From Roseiarcus sp036513315 (GTDB taxonomy: Bacteria; Pseudomonadota; Alphaproteobacteria; Rhizobiales; Beijerinckiaceae), in NCBI GenBank assembly GCA_036513315.1, contig DATBZF010000066.1, positions 17,003 to 81,002 of the forward strand: a stretch of DNA of 64,000 nucleotides. The letters run 5' to 3'. The notes beneath the pieces were generated by a model, which was not told the origin of the DNA, did not search any database, and was given only the letters and a program-made list of their open reading frames with translations. This document shows, piece after piece, positions 52,496 to 60,133 of the stretch (positions are counted from its first letter, which is position 1; the number at the start of each line of letters is the position of its first letter). Position numbers and translations under genes: made by a program.

Positions 52496-52957
52496 GTGAC
52501 GCCTGAACAAAAAATGAGAGAATTAGGCCTGACCCTGCCTCAGCCGTCGGCGCCTGTGGCCAATTATGTCCCCTATCGCTGGGCGGGCAATCTTCTCTAT
52601 ATCTCGGGACAGGGGCCGAAGCGGCCGGACGGGACCTATCGCGCGGGGCGATTAGGCAAAAACGCGAGCGTCGAAGATGGCTACGCCGAAGCGCGCCTGA
52701 CCGGTTTGCTGCTGCTGGCGGTGGCGCGTTCGGCGATCGGCGATTTGAGCCGGATTGAATCGGTCGTGAAACTGCTGGGCATGGTGAACGCCGAGCCTGA
52801 ATTCGCCGATCACCCGAAAGTGATCAATGGTTGCTCGGATCTTCTGGTTGAAGTTCTTGGCGACGCCGGGCGCCATGCACGCTCCGCCGTCGGAATGGGG
52901 TCGCTGCCCAATGGCATGATGGTCGAGATCGAGGCCATTCTGCAAATCAAGCCGTGA
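52496..52957 (+). CDS. RidA family protein (enamine/imine deaminase fold)
   Basis: 153 residues from GTG 52496, which has GGAG nine bases upstream; ATG 52514 is possible. The YjgF/RidA fold is indicated by LLYISGQGPKRPDGTY, LLAVARSAIGDLSRI, KLLGMVNAEPEFADHPKVIN and a C-terminal RSAVGMGSLPNGMMVEIEAI. The standard catalytic Arg of the family (near the RxAV motif) is present as RSAV. RidA hydrolyses enamines and imines formed by PLP or flavin enzymes. Encoded between a flavin monooxygenase and a PLP deaminase-like protein, that role fits well. Confidence 0.88.
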   Translation: MTPEQKMRELGLTLPQPSAPVANYVPYRWAGNLLYISGQGPKRPDGTYRAGRLGKNASVEDGYAEARLTGLLLLAVARSAIGDLSRIESVVKLLGMVNAEPEFADHPKVINGCSDLLVEVLGDAGRHARSAVGMGSLPNGMMVEIEAILQIKP

Positions 52958-53065
52958 GCGCACTGAATTTCCCCACAACGTCTCGTCAATCGCATCGCGA
53001 TGCGATCGCATAGGAACCGGAAACGCGATTGAATTCTTCCAAAGCTCATCAAGGGTCGACAGACA

Positions 53066-54385
53066 ATGAACGTCAAAACGCAGGCCGCGGCGATTTCCGA
53101 AGGTTTTCTGCTCGATGACCGCATCCGCGGCGTGCCGCCGGGAACCGCCAATCTGCCGATCGCTGATGTGGGCGAGCAGAACTGGCGCCCGGCGGAAGGC
53201 GTGATGAGCCTGCCCGTCCTCACGCTCGATGAGGCGGCGTTCGCGAATAATCGTCAACTCATGCTGCGCTATATCAGCGAACAAGGCGTCGATATCGCGC
53301 CGCACGCCAAGACGCCGATGTCGCCGGATCTGACCGCCTCGCTGATCGAAGCGGGCGCATGGGGCGCGACCGTCGCCGATATCCGGCAGGCAGCCGTCTT
53401 GCTTCGCGCCGGCGTCAATCGCCTGATCCTCGCCAATGAAGTGGGCGGGCGCGGCGGGGCGTCGCGCCTTGCCGCTCTGCTCAAGGCATGGCCGGATTCG
53501 GAACTCTATGCATTCGTCGACTCTCCGGCCGCGGCTCGTGCCTATGCCGACGCGTGGCGCGCGGAGGCTGGATTAACGCCTTTGCGCGTTCTCATCGAAT
53601 TGGGCGCGGGGCGCGCGGGCGCGCGCAATATGGCGCAGGCGAAAGCGATCATTGAGGCGGTCGCGCAGGCGGGCGGGCGGCTCTCCCTATCGGGCGTCGC
53701 GGTCTATGAAGGCTCCGCCGCGCCGGCGCGCGACGGCGTCCTGCCGGTTATCACGGATCTTCTGGCGCTGACCGGTGAATTGCTGCGTCTAGTGCGCGCG
53801 CGGGTCGGACCCGATCAACCTCTGTTGGCGACCGCCGGCGGCTCGGTCTTCTTCGACAAGGTCGTGGCGGCGTTGAAGCCCATCGTTTCGGCGGACCCGC
53901 GGGCGAGGTTGGTGCTGCGCAGCGGCGCCATCTTCTTCCATGACCATGGCGTTTATGAGCGGCAATTGAAGGCGTTGGACGAGCGCGCCGGCTTTCGTCT
54001 CGGCGGCGAAATCGTCGCCGCCGCGCATGCCTTTCAGCCAGCGCTCCGGCTCTGGGCGGAGGTGCTGTCGCGCCCGGAGAGCAAATTGGCGGTGGTCGGC
54101 ATGGGCATGCGCGACGTCTCCTTCGACCAGGGATTTCCACGTCCGCTCCGCCTCTATCGCGACGGCGCCTTGCAGCGTGAAATCGCCTTAGGCCGGCTTG
54201 CCATCGACAAGCTCAACGATCAGCATGGCTTCCTGGCGTGCCTTCCCGAAGACGACATTCAGGTTGGCGATGTCGTCGAATTCGGCGTCTCCCATCCCTG
54301 CACCTGTATCGATCGTTACCGGTTCATTTTCGGCCTCGATGCGAATGGGCGCGTGCGTCACGCGTTTCCGACCTTTTTTGGCTAA
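53066..54385 (+). CDS. D-serine dehydratase / D-threonine aldolase-like PLP enzyme
   Basis: 439 residues of the alanine-racemase-like (fold type III) family: LPVLTLDEAAFANNRQLML, the Schiff-base lysine in IAPHAKTPMSP, LRVLIELGAGRAGARN, ATAGGSVFF and the C-terminal metal-binding VEFGVSHPCTCIDRYRF with His and Cys. This is the layout of metal-activated D-serine dehydratases and D-threonine aldolases. It would deaminate or cleave a D-3-hydroxyamino acid, releasing an enamine/imine that the RidA encoded upstream could hydrolyse. The start ATG 53066 has no strong ribosome site. Confidence 0.88.
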   Translation: MNVKTQAAAISEGFLLDDRIRGVPPGTANLPIADVGEQNWRPAEGVMSLPVLTLDEAAFANNRQLMLRYISEQGVDIAPHAKTPMSPDLTASLIEAGAWGATVADIRQAAVLLRAGVNRLILANEVGGRGGASRLAALLKAWPDSELYAFVDSPAAARAYADAWRAEAGLTPLRVLIELGAGRAGARNMAQAKAIIEAVAQAGGRLSLSGVAVYEGSAAPARDGVLPVITDLLALTGELLRLVRARVGPDQPLLATAGGSVFFDKVVAALKPIVSADPRARLVLRSGAIFFHDHGVYERQLKALDERAGFRLGGEIVAAAHAFQPALRLWAEVLSRPESKLAVVGMGMRDVSFDQGFPRPLRLYRDGALQREIALGRLAIDKLNDQHGFLACLPEDDIQVGDVVEFGVSHPCTCIDRYRFIFGLDANGRVRHAFPTFFG

Positions 54386-54597
54386 GCATGGCGCGAAAGC
54401 GCCGCTGGCGCCTCGTTGCGTTCCCCCCGGGGGGCAAAAATGCTTCGCAGGCCGCCGAATAAATCCCCGGCTGTGGGTGTTTTAGCCGCCGATCCGATCA
54501 AAGGCTGGCTGCGCGAACGTCCGAGCGGCGACGTAGCGTTAGCGGCGATCATGAACTACCGTTCAACTTGGATCGGCTGCAATCTGGGGGTCGGCTT

Positions 54598-55464
54598 TTG
54601 AACCGTTCGCTTATTCCGCCGCCCGCGCCGGATATATCTGGCGATCGCCCGCCTGGGCTTGAGAGTTCTGTTGAATCCTGGCGGACGATTCCCGAGAAGC
54701 TTCGCAGCGCGACGGCTCCCCTGCCCTCGCCGTGGGAGGATATATTCGGGCCTTTGCGCGCCGGAGCGGTCGACGGCCTCGTCGTCGTCGGTCAGATCGG
54801 TCAATCCCTCGACGGGCGCGTCGCGACCAGGACCGGGCATTCGCATTACATCAATGGCGCCGCGGGCCTCGCGCATCTCCATCGGCTTCGCGCTTTGGTC
54901 GACGCCGTCGTCATCGGCATTGGCAGCGCGCTCGCCGACGATCCAAGATTGACCGTGCGCCATGTCGCCGGGCCGGCGCCGGCGCGCGTCGTGATTGATC
55001 CGCGCGGCCGGCTCGCGCCGACCGCCCGCCTGCTAGCCGACGACGGCGCGCGCCGCTTTGTCGTGACGACGCATGGCGCAGCTTGCGCGCTGTCGGGCGT
55101 TGAGACCCTCGTATTCCCAGCGATCGACGGGCATATCGCGCCGGCGGCGATCCTCGCCCGCCTCGCCGAAGCGGGGCTGCGGCGCGTGCTGATCGAAGGC
55201 GGCGCCGACACGATTCTGCGCTTCCTCAAAGCCGGTTGCCTCGATCGCCTGCATGTCATCGTCGCACCGATCATCCTTGGCGGCGGCCGGCCAAGCTTCA
55301 CGCTGAATCCGATCGACAGCCTCGAGGACGCGCTGCGTCCGCCGATGCGCGTTCATCCGCTCAATGGCGAAGTGTTGTTCGATTGCGATTTTTCGGCGCA
55401 ACGCGTGCATATCGCAGGCGCCGGGAGGTCATCGCGCGATGGTCTCGAGCGCGCGCGAAAATAA
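54598..55464 (+). CDS. RibD C-terminal / dihydrofolate reductase-like reductase
   Basis: 288 residues if started from TTG 54598 (GGGGG seven bases upstream; the start is uncertain and no ATG fits). The conserved part begins LVVVGQIGQSLDGRVATRTG, HSHYINGAAGLAHLHRLRAL, VDAVVIGIGSALADDPRLTV and then RRVLIEGGADTILRFLKAG. These are the NADPH and ribityl-pyrimidine-binding motifs of RibD-type reductases. The deaminase domain of full RibD is absent. The last 36 bases overlap the convergent glycosyltransferase gene. In this setting it could reduce a pterin or pyrimidine intermediate. Confidence 0.85.
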   Translation: MNRSLIPPPAPDISGDRPPGLESSVESWRTIPEKLRSATAPLPSPWEDIFGPLRAGAVDGLVVVGQIGQSLDGRVATRTGHSHYINGAAGLAHLHRLRALVDAVVIGIGSALADDPRLTVRHVAGPAPARVVIDPRGRLAPTARLLADDGARRFVVTTHGAACALSGVETLVFPAIDGHIAPAAILARLAEAGLRRVLIEGGADTILRFLKAGCLDRLHVIVAPIILGGGRPSFTLNPIDSLEDALRPPMRVHPLNGEVLFDCDFSAQRVHIAGAGRSSRDGLERARK

Positions 55465-56484
55465 TTCCGCCGCATACGCCCAGGTCGGAAGGGCAGCCGC
55501 CTCCCGCCACGCCGATTGCGCGAGGCGGCGGCGCGCGATGGGGTCCTCGATCAAGCGCCGCAACGCCAGCGAAAGCGAAGCGACATCGTCGGGAGGCACA
55601 AGCACGCTGGCGCTCGCCGCGACGGTCTCCGCGGTGGCGCCGGCCGTCGTTCCGACGACGGGGAGACCATGCGCAATCGCCTCGGCGAACGCCATGCCAT
55701 AGCCTTCGAAGCGCGACGCCAGTACAAAAAGATCAGCTCGCGCATAGAGCGCGGCGAGACGCTCCGCCGAGACCACGCCGGCGACGACGACCCGATCGGC
55801 GAGATCGAAACGCGCGACGTCGCGGTCGAGGCGCGCCGCCGCGTCGCTTTCGCGACCGCGGTCGCCAACGATGGTGAGCCGCCAGGGCAGGTCGGCAAGC
55901 CGGGCCAGGGCGGCCAAAAGCACGTCATAGCCCTTGCGATGCACGATGGCGCCCACCGCCAGCAGAGCGACGGAGGCGCCGGGAATCGCGCGCGCCCGCG
56001 GCGCCCTGTCGACGCCCGGGCGGATGATCGCCAGCCGATCAGCGGCGATTCCATAATCGGCAACGATGAGGCGCGCGGTGAAAGGGCTGGTGACGATCAC
56101 CCGCTGCGCGCAGGCAAGCGCGCGGCGCTCGCTGGCGCGCAAGGCCTCGGCAGCGCTTGACGACAGACCCGATTCCAGCGCCAGGGGATGATGCACGAGA
56201 GCAATCAAATCATGGCTCGCGCGGAGCTGTTCGGCGGCTTCGGGCAACACGCCGAACGCGAGACCATCGATCACCATCGGCGCATCGCCCGGCAGCGCGG
56301 CGAGACGCTGATGCGCCGCCGTCCGCGTCGCCGCGTCCGGAAATGGAAAGCCATCGCCGAGATTGATCACCTCCGGCCGCCACCCGAGCGCGCCAAGCTC
56401 GGCGACGATGCGCCTGTCATAGGCAAAGCCGCCGGTCGGGATCGTCAACTCGCCGGGTGCGGCGAAGATGACCTTCCTCACCAC
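55429..56484 (-). CDS. GT4 family glycosyltransferase
   Basis: 351 residues, two Rossmann halves. The donor-binding C-terminal half has LLAVGAIVHRKGYDVLLAAL, RLTIVGDRGRE and the E-x7-E motif FEGYGMAFAEAIAHGLPVVG. GT-B retaining transferases of family 4 move a sugar from a nucleotide donor to a small molecule, lipid or glycan. No membrane anchor is visible, so it is cytoplasmic. Its start overlaps the PTPS-like gene by seven bases, a tight coupling that suggests both act on one product. The acceptor is unknown. Confidence 0.88.
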   Translation of the reverse strand: MVRKVIFAAPGELTIPTGGFAYDRRIVAELGALGWRPEVINLGDGFPFPDAATRTAAHQRLAALPGDAPMVIDGLAFGVLPEAAEQLRASHDLIALVHHPLALESGLSSSAAEALRASERRALACAQRVIVTSPFTARLIVADYGIAADRLAIIRPGVDRAPRARAIPGASVALLAVGAIVHRKGYDVLLAALARLADLPWRLTIVGDRGRESDAAARLDRDVARFDLADRVVVAGVVSAERLAALYARADLFVLASRFEGYGMAFAEAIAHGLPVVGTTAGATAETVAASASVLVPPDDVASLSLALRRLIEDPIARRRLAQSAWREAAALPTWAYAAELFSRALETIAR

Positions 56485-56894
56485 AAGGGCGCCTCGTACC
56501 AGGCGCGCGCGACATGCGATTCCGAGATGGTGACGCGGATGGCCTTGAGTTCGGCGCCGTCACGGCCGAGGCCGCCAGAGAGCGCCGCTTCGGCGAGACC
56601 CTCGAACACATGTCTGGTCAAGAATTCGGTTGTCGTATTGTGCCCCTTGAAGGCGGGAATGTCGTCAAGATTGCGGTAGTTGAGCGGCGCGAGGATCGCC
56701 CTCAAGACCTCATGCGCGCGCCCGATATCGATGACGATCCCATCGGGGCTCAGCCCTTCGGCGATGAATGCGGCGTCGACGACAAAGGTGGCGCCATGCA
56801 GCGCCTGCGCCGGACCAAAGACGTCGCCGCGAAACGAATGAGCGATCATGACATGGTCGCGAACTTCAACTGCGTACACGGGAAATCCTTTCAA
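56478..56894 (-). CDS. divergent PTPS / 6-carboxytetrahydropterin synthase-fold protein
   Basis: 138 residues of the tunnelling (T-fold) pterin family: VMIAHSFRGDVFGPAQALHG, DGIVIDIGRAHEVLRA, NYRNLDDIPAFKGHNTTTEF and VTISESHVARAWYE. Compared with E. coli QueD the catalytic residues are replaced: Cys27 by Ala29, Asp70-His71 by Asn72-Tyr73, and one zinc His (of HGH) by Ala35; His19 and His33 remain. The fold and the C-terminal Glu are retained. It is probably not a normal PTPS or QueD and may have a new role on a pterin-like ligand. It overlaps both neighbours (seven and four bases). Confidence 0.82.
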   Translation of the reverse strand: MKGFPVYAVEVRDHVMIAHSFRGDVFGPAQALHGATFVVDAAFIAEGLSPDGIVIDIGRAHEVLRAILAPLNYRNLDDIPAFKGHNTTTEFLTRHVFEGLAEAALSGGLGRDGAELKAIRVTISESHVARAWYEAPLW

Positions 56895-57862
56895 CTGGGA
56901 TAGACGACAAGCGGGCAGAGCGCGCCGCTAGCGGGTTTTAGAATTTCCGGCAACCGCGCGGGCAACTCGTAAAATCCGATGGCCGGCGCCAGCAGCGCGT
57001 CGAGCCGGGAATCGGCGAGAAGATCGAGTGCGGCGGCGAGACGGCGGTGATGCGTCCATCGCGGCCGGTGCGACGACGCGACGCGGCCGACCTGGCTGGA
57101 AATGAGCTGGAGGCGGCGGCTGTGGAACGCCCCGCCGAGCGGAACCGCCACTTCCCCGGCGCCGTACCAGCTCAATTCAAGCACGCGCGCCTCGTCTCCC
57201 GCAAGATCGATCGCGGTCGCAAGGCCGGCGCCAGTGCCGCTCGCATGCACGACGAGATCGCAATCGCCTGGCGCCTGCCCTGGCGCGGCGAATCCTACGC
57301 CAAGCGCGCGCGCCAAAAGGGCGCGGGAGGGCTCGATATCAACCAGCGTCACTTTCGCGCCGGGCAGCCGGCCGCACAGAAAGGCGACCAGCGAACCGAC
57401 GACGCCGCCGCCGACCACGGCGATCCTATCCGCCGGCGCCGGCGCGGCGTCCCAGACCGCATTCAGCGCCGTCTCCATATTGGCCGCGAGCGCCGCGCGC
57501 GCCGGCGGCACGCCGTCCGGCGCCAGCACGACCGCCTCCGCAGGCAGCGTGAAAATGCTCTGATGCGGGTGAAGCGCAAAGACATTGCGGCCGAGCCATT
57601 CGGCCGGTCCGCGCTCGACCCGGCCGACCGTCGCGTAACCATATTTGACGGGAAACGGGAAAGCGCCGCCCATGAAGGGCGCGCGCATCCGCGAAAATTC
57701 GCTCTCGGGAACCCGGCCGGCAAACACCAGCCTTTCCGTGCCGCGGCTGATCGCGCTATAGAGCGTGCGAACGAGCACCTCGCCCGGCCGCGGATCGTCT
57801 ACGATCTCGCGGCGAATCTCAGCCTGGCCAGGTCCGACATACCAAAGCGCGTCAGCGTCCAT
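56891..57862 (-). CDS. zinc-type alcohol dehydrogenase-like (MDR) oxidoreductase
   Basis: 323 residues from ATG 57862 (MDADALWYVG); ATG 57880 and 57913 are upstream alternatives. The Rossmann half carries VVGGGVVGSLVAFLCGRLPG (cofactor motif) and VTLVDIEPSRALLARALGVG. The N-terminal GroES-like half (REIVDDPRPGEVLVRTLYSA, ISRGTERLVF) lacks the usual CGxD zinc-ligand motif, with SRGTE at that place, and no structural four-cysteine loop is seen. It may therefore be a metal-free MDR reductase. It heads the minus-strand group with the PTPS-like and GT4 genes. Confidence 0.85.
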   Translation of the reverse strand: MDADALWYVGPGQAEIRREIVDDPRPGEVLVRTLYSAISRGTERLVFAGRVPESEFSRMRAPFMGGAFPFPVKYGYATVGRVERGPAEWLGRNVFALHPHQSIFTLPAEAVVLAPDGVPPARAALAANMETALNAVWDAAPAPADRIAVVGGGVVGSLVAFLCGRLPGAKVTLVDIEPSRALLARALGVGFAAPGQAPGDCDLVVHASGTGAGLATAIDLAGDEARVLELSWYGAGEVAVPLGGAFHSRRLQLISSQVGRVASSHRPRWTHHRRLAAALDLLADSRLDALLAPAIGFYELPARLPEILKPASGALCPLVVYPS

Positions 57863-57959
57863 TTTGATCTTTCGGTCCATCGGGAGTCCAAGTTGGACTT
57901 CCCCTTCGGCCACCCGCTATATCGCAGATCGACCGGAAAAAGCAGAGGGAACCGCCGCC

Positions 57960-59762
57960 ATGCTCGATCGCACGACCGCGCCGGTCGCCTCTGCTTTGAG
58001 CGTCCATGCGCCGCTCACCGGCCGCCGCACGCTCTATTGCGCATTGGTCGGCGCGACGACGATCGGCCTGCTCTGGTTGGCGGCGGATGCCGTTCCGCCG
58101 CGCAGCGTCGGGGCGATCGCCTTCATCGCGCTCTTTGCGATCACGCTGCCATGGTCGGTGATCGGCTTCTGGAACGCCTGTATCGGATTCGCCATCATGC
58201 GCGGCGCCCGCGATCCGGTCGGCGCCGTTAATCCGCTGACCCGCACCATCCGCGGCGACGAGCCAATCTGCGCCGCGACCGCGATCCTCGTTTGCATCCG
58301 CAGCGAAATCCCGACGCAGGTCACCCGCAATCTCCGGCCTTTGCTGGAAGGCCTCGCCGCGGCGGCGGTCGCTCCGCGTTTCCACATCTATCTCTTGAGC
58401 GACACTGGCGACGGCAAACTCGTCGCCGCCGAAGAAGCCTGCTTCAACGCGTTCATCGCCGAGTGGCGCACCGGATTCGAAATCACCTATCGGCGCCGCG
58501 CAAACAATTCGGGATTCAAGGCCGGCAATATTCGCGACTTCTGCGACAAATGGGGCCACGCCTGCGAATTCGCGATCACCTTCGACGCCGATAGTTTCAT
58601 GCCCGCCGACGCGGTTCTGCGCATCGTGCGCATCATGCAGGCCAATCCGGCGCTTGGCATTTTGCAAACGCTGGCGATCGGCATGCCATCGACAAGCGCC
58701 TTCGCGCGGCTGTTCCAGTTCGGCATGCGGCTCGGCATGCATTCGCACACGCTGGGCGCCGCGTGGTGGCAGGGCGATTGCGGGCCCTATTGGGGACATA
58801 ATGCGATCCTTCGTCTCGCCCCTTTCATCGAACATTGCAAGATGCCGATATTGCCGGGACGCGGCCCGCTCGGCGGCGATGTGCTCAGCCACGACCAGGT
58901 CGAGGCCGCCTTGATGCGCCGCGCGGGCTTCGCGGTCAGGGTGCTTCCGGTCGAGGGCATGAGCTGGGAGGAGAACCCGCCAACGCTGATGGAATTCATC
59001 CGCCGCGATCTGCGCTGGTGTCACGGCAACATGCAATATTGGCGGCTGCTGACCATGCCGGGCCTCAAGCCAGTCAGCCGTTTTCAATTCGTCTTCGCGA
59101 TCCTGATGTATCTCGGTTCGCCCGCATGGATGGCGTTGCTGGCGCTCGGAACAATAGCCATCGCTCTGAGCGATGCATCATCAGCCCCTATTGGCCGCAG
59201 CGGACCGGGCGCGACGCTGTTTGCGATCACCTTGTTCATGATCTTCGCGCCCAAAATGGCGACCTGCATCGATCTGCTCGCACGGCGCACGGCGCGCCAG
59301 GCTTACGGCGGAGCGTTGCGCTTCCTTGTCAATGTCGTCAGTGAAAGCCTGTTCTCGATCCTGCTGTCGCCGATCATGGCGCTCACCCACACGATCTTCC
59401 TGTTCCGCCTCATCGTGCTTCGCCGCGGTGGGACATGGAACAGCCAGAACCGTGTGAGCCACGCCGTTCCTTGGTCGCTGGCATGGACGAGACTTTGGCC
59501 GCAGACTTTGGCGGGCGTCGTCGTATGCGGCGTCATCGCGACGAGGATGCCGCATTACATCGGCTACGCGCTGATGAGCGCGGGCGGCCTTGCGCTTTCG
59601 GTACCCTTCGCCGTGGCGACCGCTTCGCCGTTGATTGGAAGGTTGTTCACGCAATGGGGCGTCGGCCGCATTCCGGAGGAAACCGAGCCGCCGGCCGCTC
59701 TCGCGGCGTTGCGTCTGCCGGCTATGGAGGCCGGCGCTGTCGAAATACTTCAGCGATCTTAG
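57960..59762 (+). CDS. opgH: OpgH/MdoH-type glucan glucosyltransferase, short form
   Basis: 600 residues with two N-terminal membrane segments, a GT2 domain and a C-terminal membrane block. GT2 landmarks: FAITFDADSFMPADAV (D-x-D), LGGDVLSHDQVEAALMRRAG, and RDLRWCHGNMQYWRLL (the QxxRW-type motif, here RDLRW). OpgH makes the beta-glucan backbone of osmoregulated periplasmic glucans. At 600 residues it is shorter than enterobacterial OpgH (about 850). No opgG lies in the window. The start ATG 57960 has AGAGGGAA upstream, and the gene diverges from the MDR gene. Confidence 0.88.
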   Translation: MLDRTTAPVASALSVHAPLTGRRTLYCALVGATTIGLLWLAADAVPPRSVGAIAFIALFAITLPWSVIGFWNACIGFAIMRGARDPVGAVNPLTRTIRGDEPICAATAILVCIRSEIPTQVTRNLRPLLEGLAAAAVAPRFHIYLLSDTGDGKLVAAEEACFNAFIAEWRTGFEITYRRRANNSGFKAGNIRDFCDKWGHACEFAITFDADSFMPADAVLRIVRIMQANPALGILQTLAIGMPSTSAFARLFQFGMRLGMHSHTLGAAWWQGDCGPYWGHNAILRLAPFIEHCKMPILPGRGPLGGDVLSHDQVEAALMRRAGFAVRVLPVEGMSWEENPPTLMEFIRRDLRWCHGNMQYWRLLTMPGLKPVSRFQFVFAILMYLGSPAWMALLALGTIAIALSDASSAPIGRSGPGATLFAITLFMIFAPKMATCIDLLARRTARQAYGGALRFLVNVVSESLFSILLSPIMALTHTIFLFRLIVLRRGGTWNSQNRVSHAVPWSLAWTRLWPQTLAGVVVCGVIATRMPHYIGYALMSAGGLALSVPFAVATASPLIGRLFTQWGVGRIPEETEPPAALAALRLPAMEAGAVEILQRS

Positions 59763-59785
59763 CGCACAATTGATCAGAGGCTTGC

Positions 59786-59872
59786 GCCGCCCCTCATCCG
59801 TCATGCTTCGCATGCCACCTTCGCCCCGCGTAGCGGGGAGAAGGTGGCGCGAAGCGCCGGATGAGGGGCGGC
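59786..59872. repeat. nested inverted repeat of rhizobial type after the glucosyltransferase gene
   Basis: Outer arms GCCGCCCCTCATCCG (59786-59800) and CGGATGAGGGGCGGC (59858-59872) enclose an inner hairpin CCACCTTCGCCCCGC / GCGGGGAGAAGGTGG (one mismatch). The words CCTCATCCG and CACCTTC-CCCCGC...GCGGGGAGAAGG are those of a dispersed intergenic repeat common in Rhizobiales. It lies 24 bases after the glucosyltransferase stop and could act as a transcription terminator. Confidence 0.7.
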
Positions 59873-59890
59873 GCGACATGGCAAGCACAG

Positions 59891-60119
59891 TCACCCTGCC
59901 CGCCGCATGCGTATCTTGATATGCTTGGACTCGCGAAAAGCCATGAGCCCTTCCGGCCCAAGCTCGCGGCCGACGCCGGTCTCGAGACGTCGACGTCCCT
60001 TGCGTCGGCCAGCGCCGTCGTCCCGACAAGCGTCCCTTCGCCGGGTCCTTGATCTCCAGCCGTCGGCCGGCGACGGGCGCCCGCCACCCACCGTCGATGA
60101 ATAATTCCCGCTCGCGCAT
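59891..60119 (-). pseudogene. aldehyde dehydrogenase remnant
   Basis: From ATG 60119 the minus strand reads MRERELFIDGGWRAPVAGRR followed by LEIKDPAKG, an aldehyde dehydrogenase N-terminus. A frameshift near 60049 moves the rest (TLVGTTALADARDVD) into another frame. At about 59980-59996 the sequence jumps into a third frame that reads TGVGRELGPEGLMAFRESKH then IKI and stops at 59891, the usual aldehyde dehydrogenase C-terminus. More than 400 central residues, with the catalytic Cys and Glu, are gone. The remnant is in the same direction as, and just downstream of, the nucleoside operon. Confidence 0.75.
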
Positions 60120-60133
60120 CGCGTCCGCCTCTC

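Noticed and set aside
57852..59087. 411-residue minus-strand frame
   Set aside because: Antisense to the OpgH-like gene; no domain and no plausible start signal.
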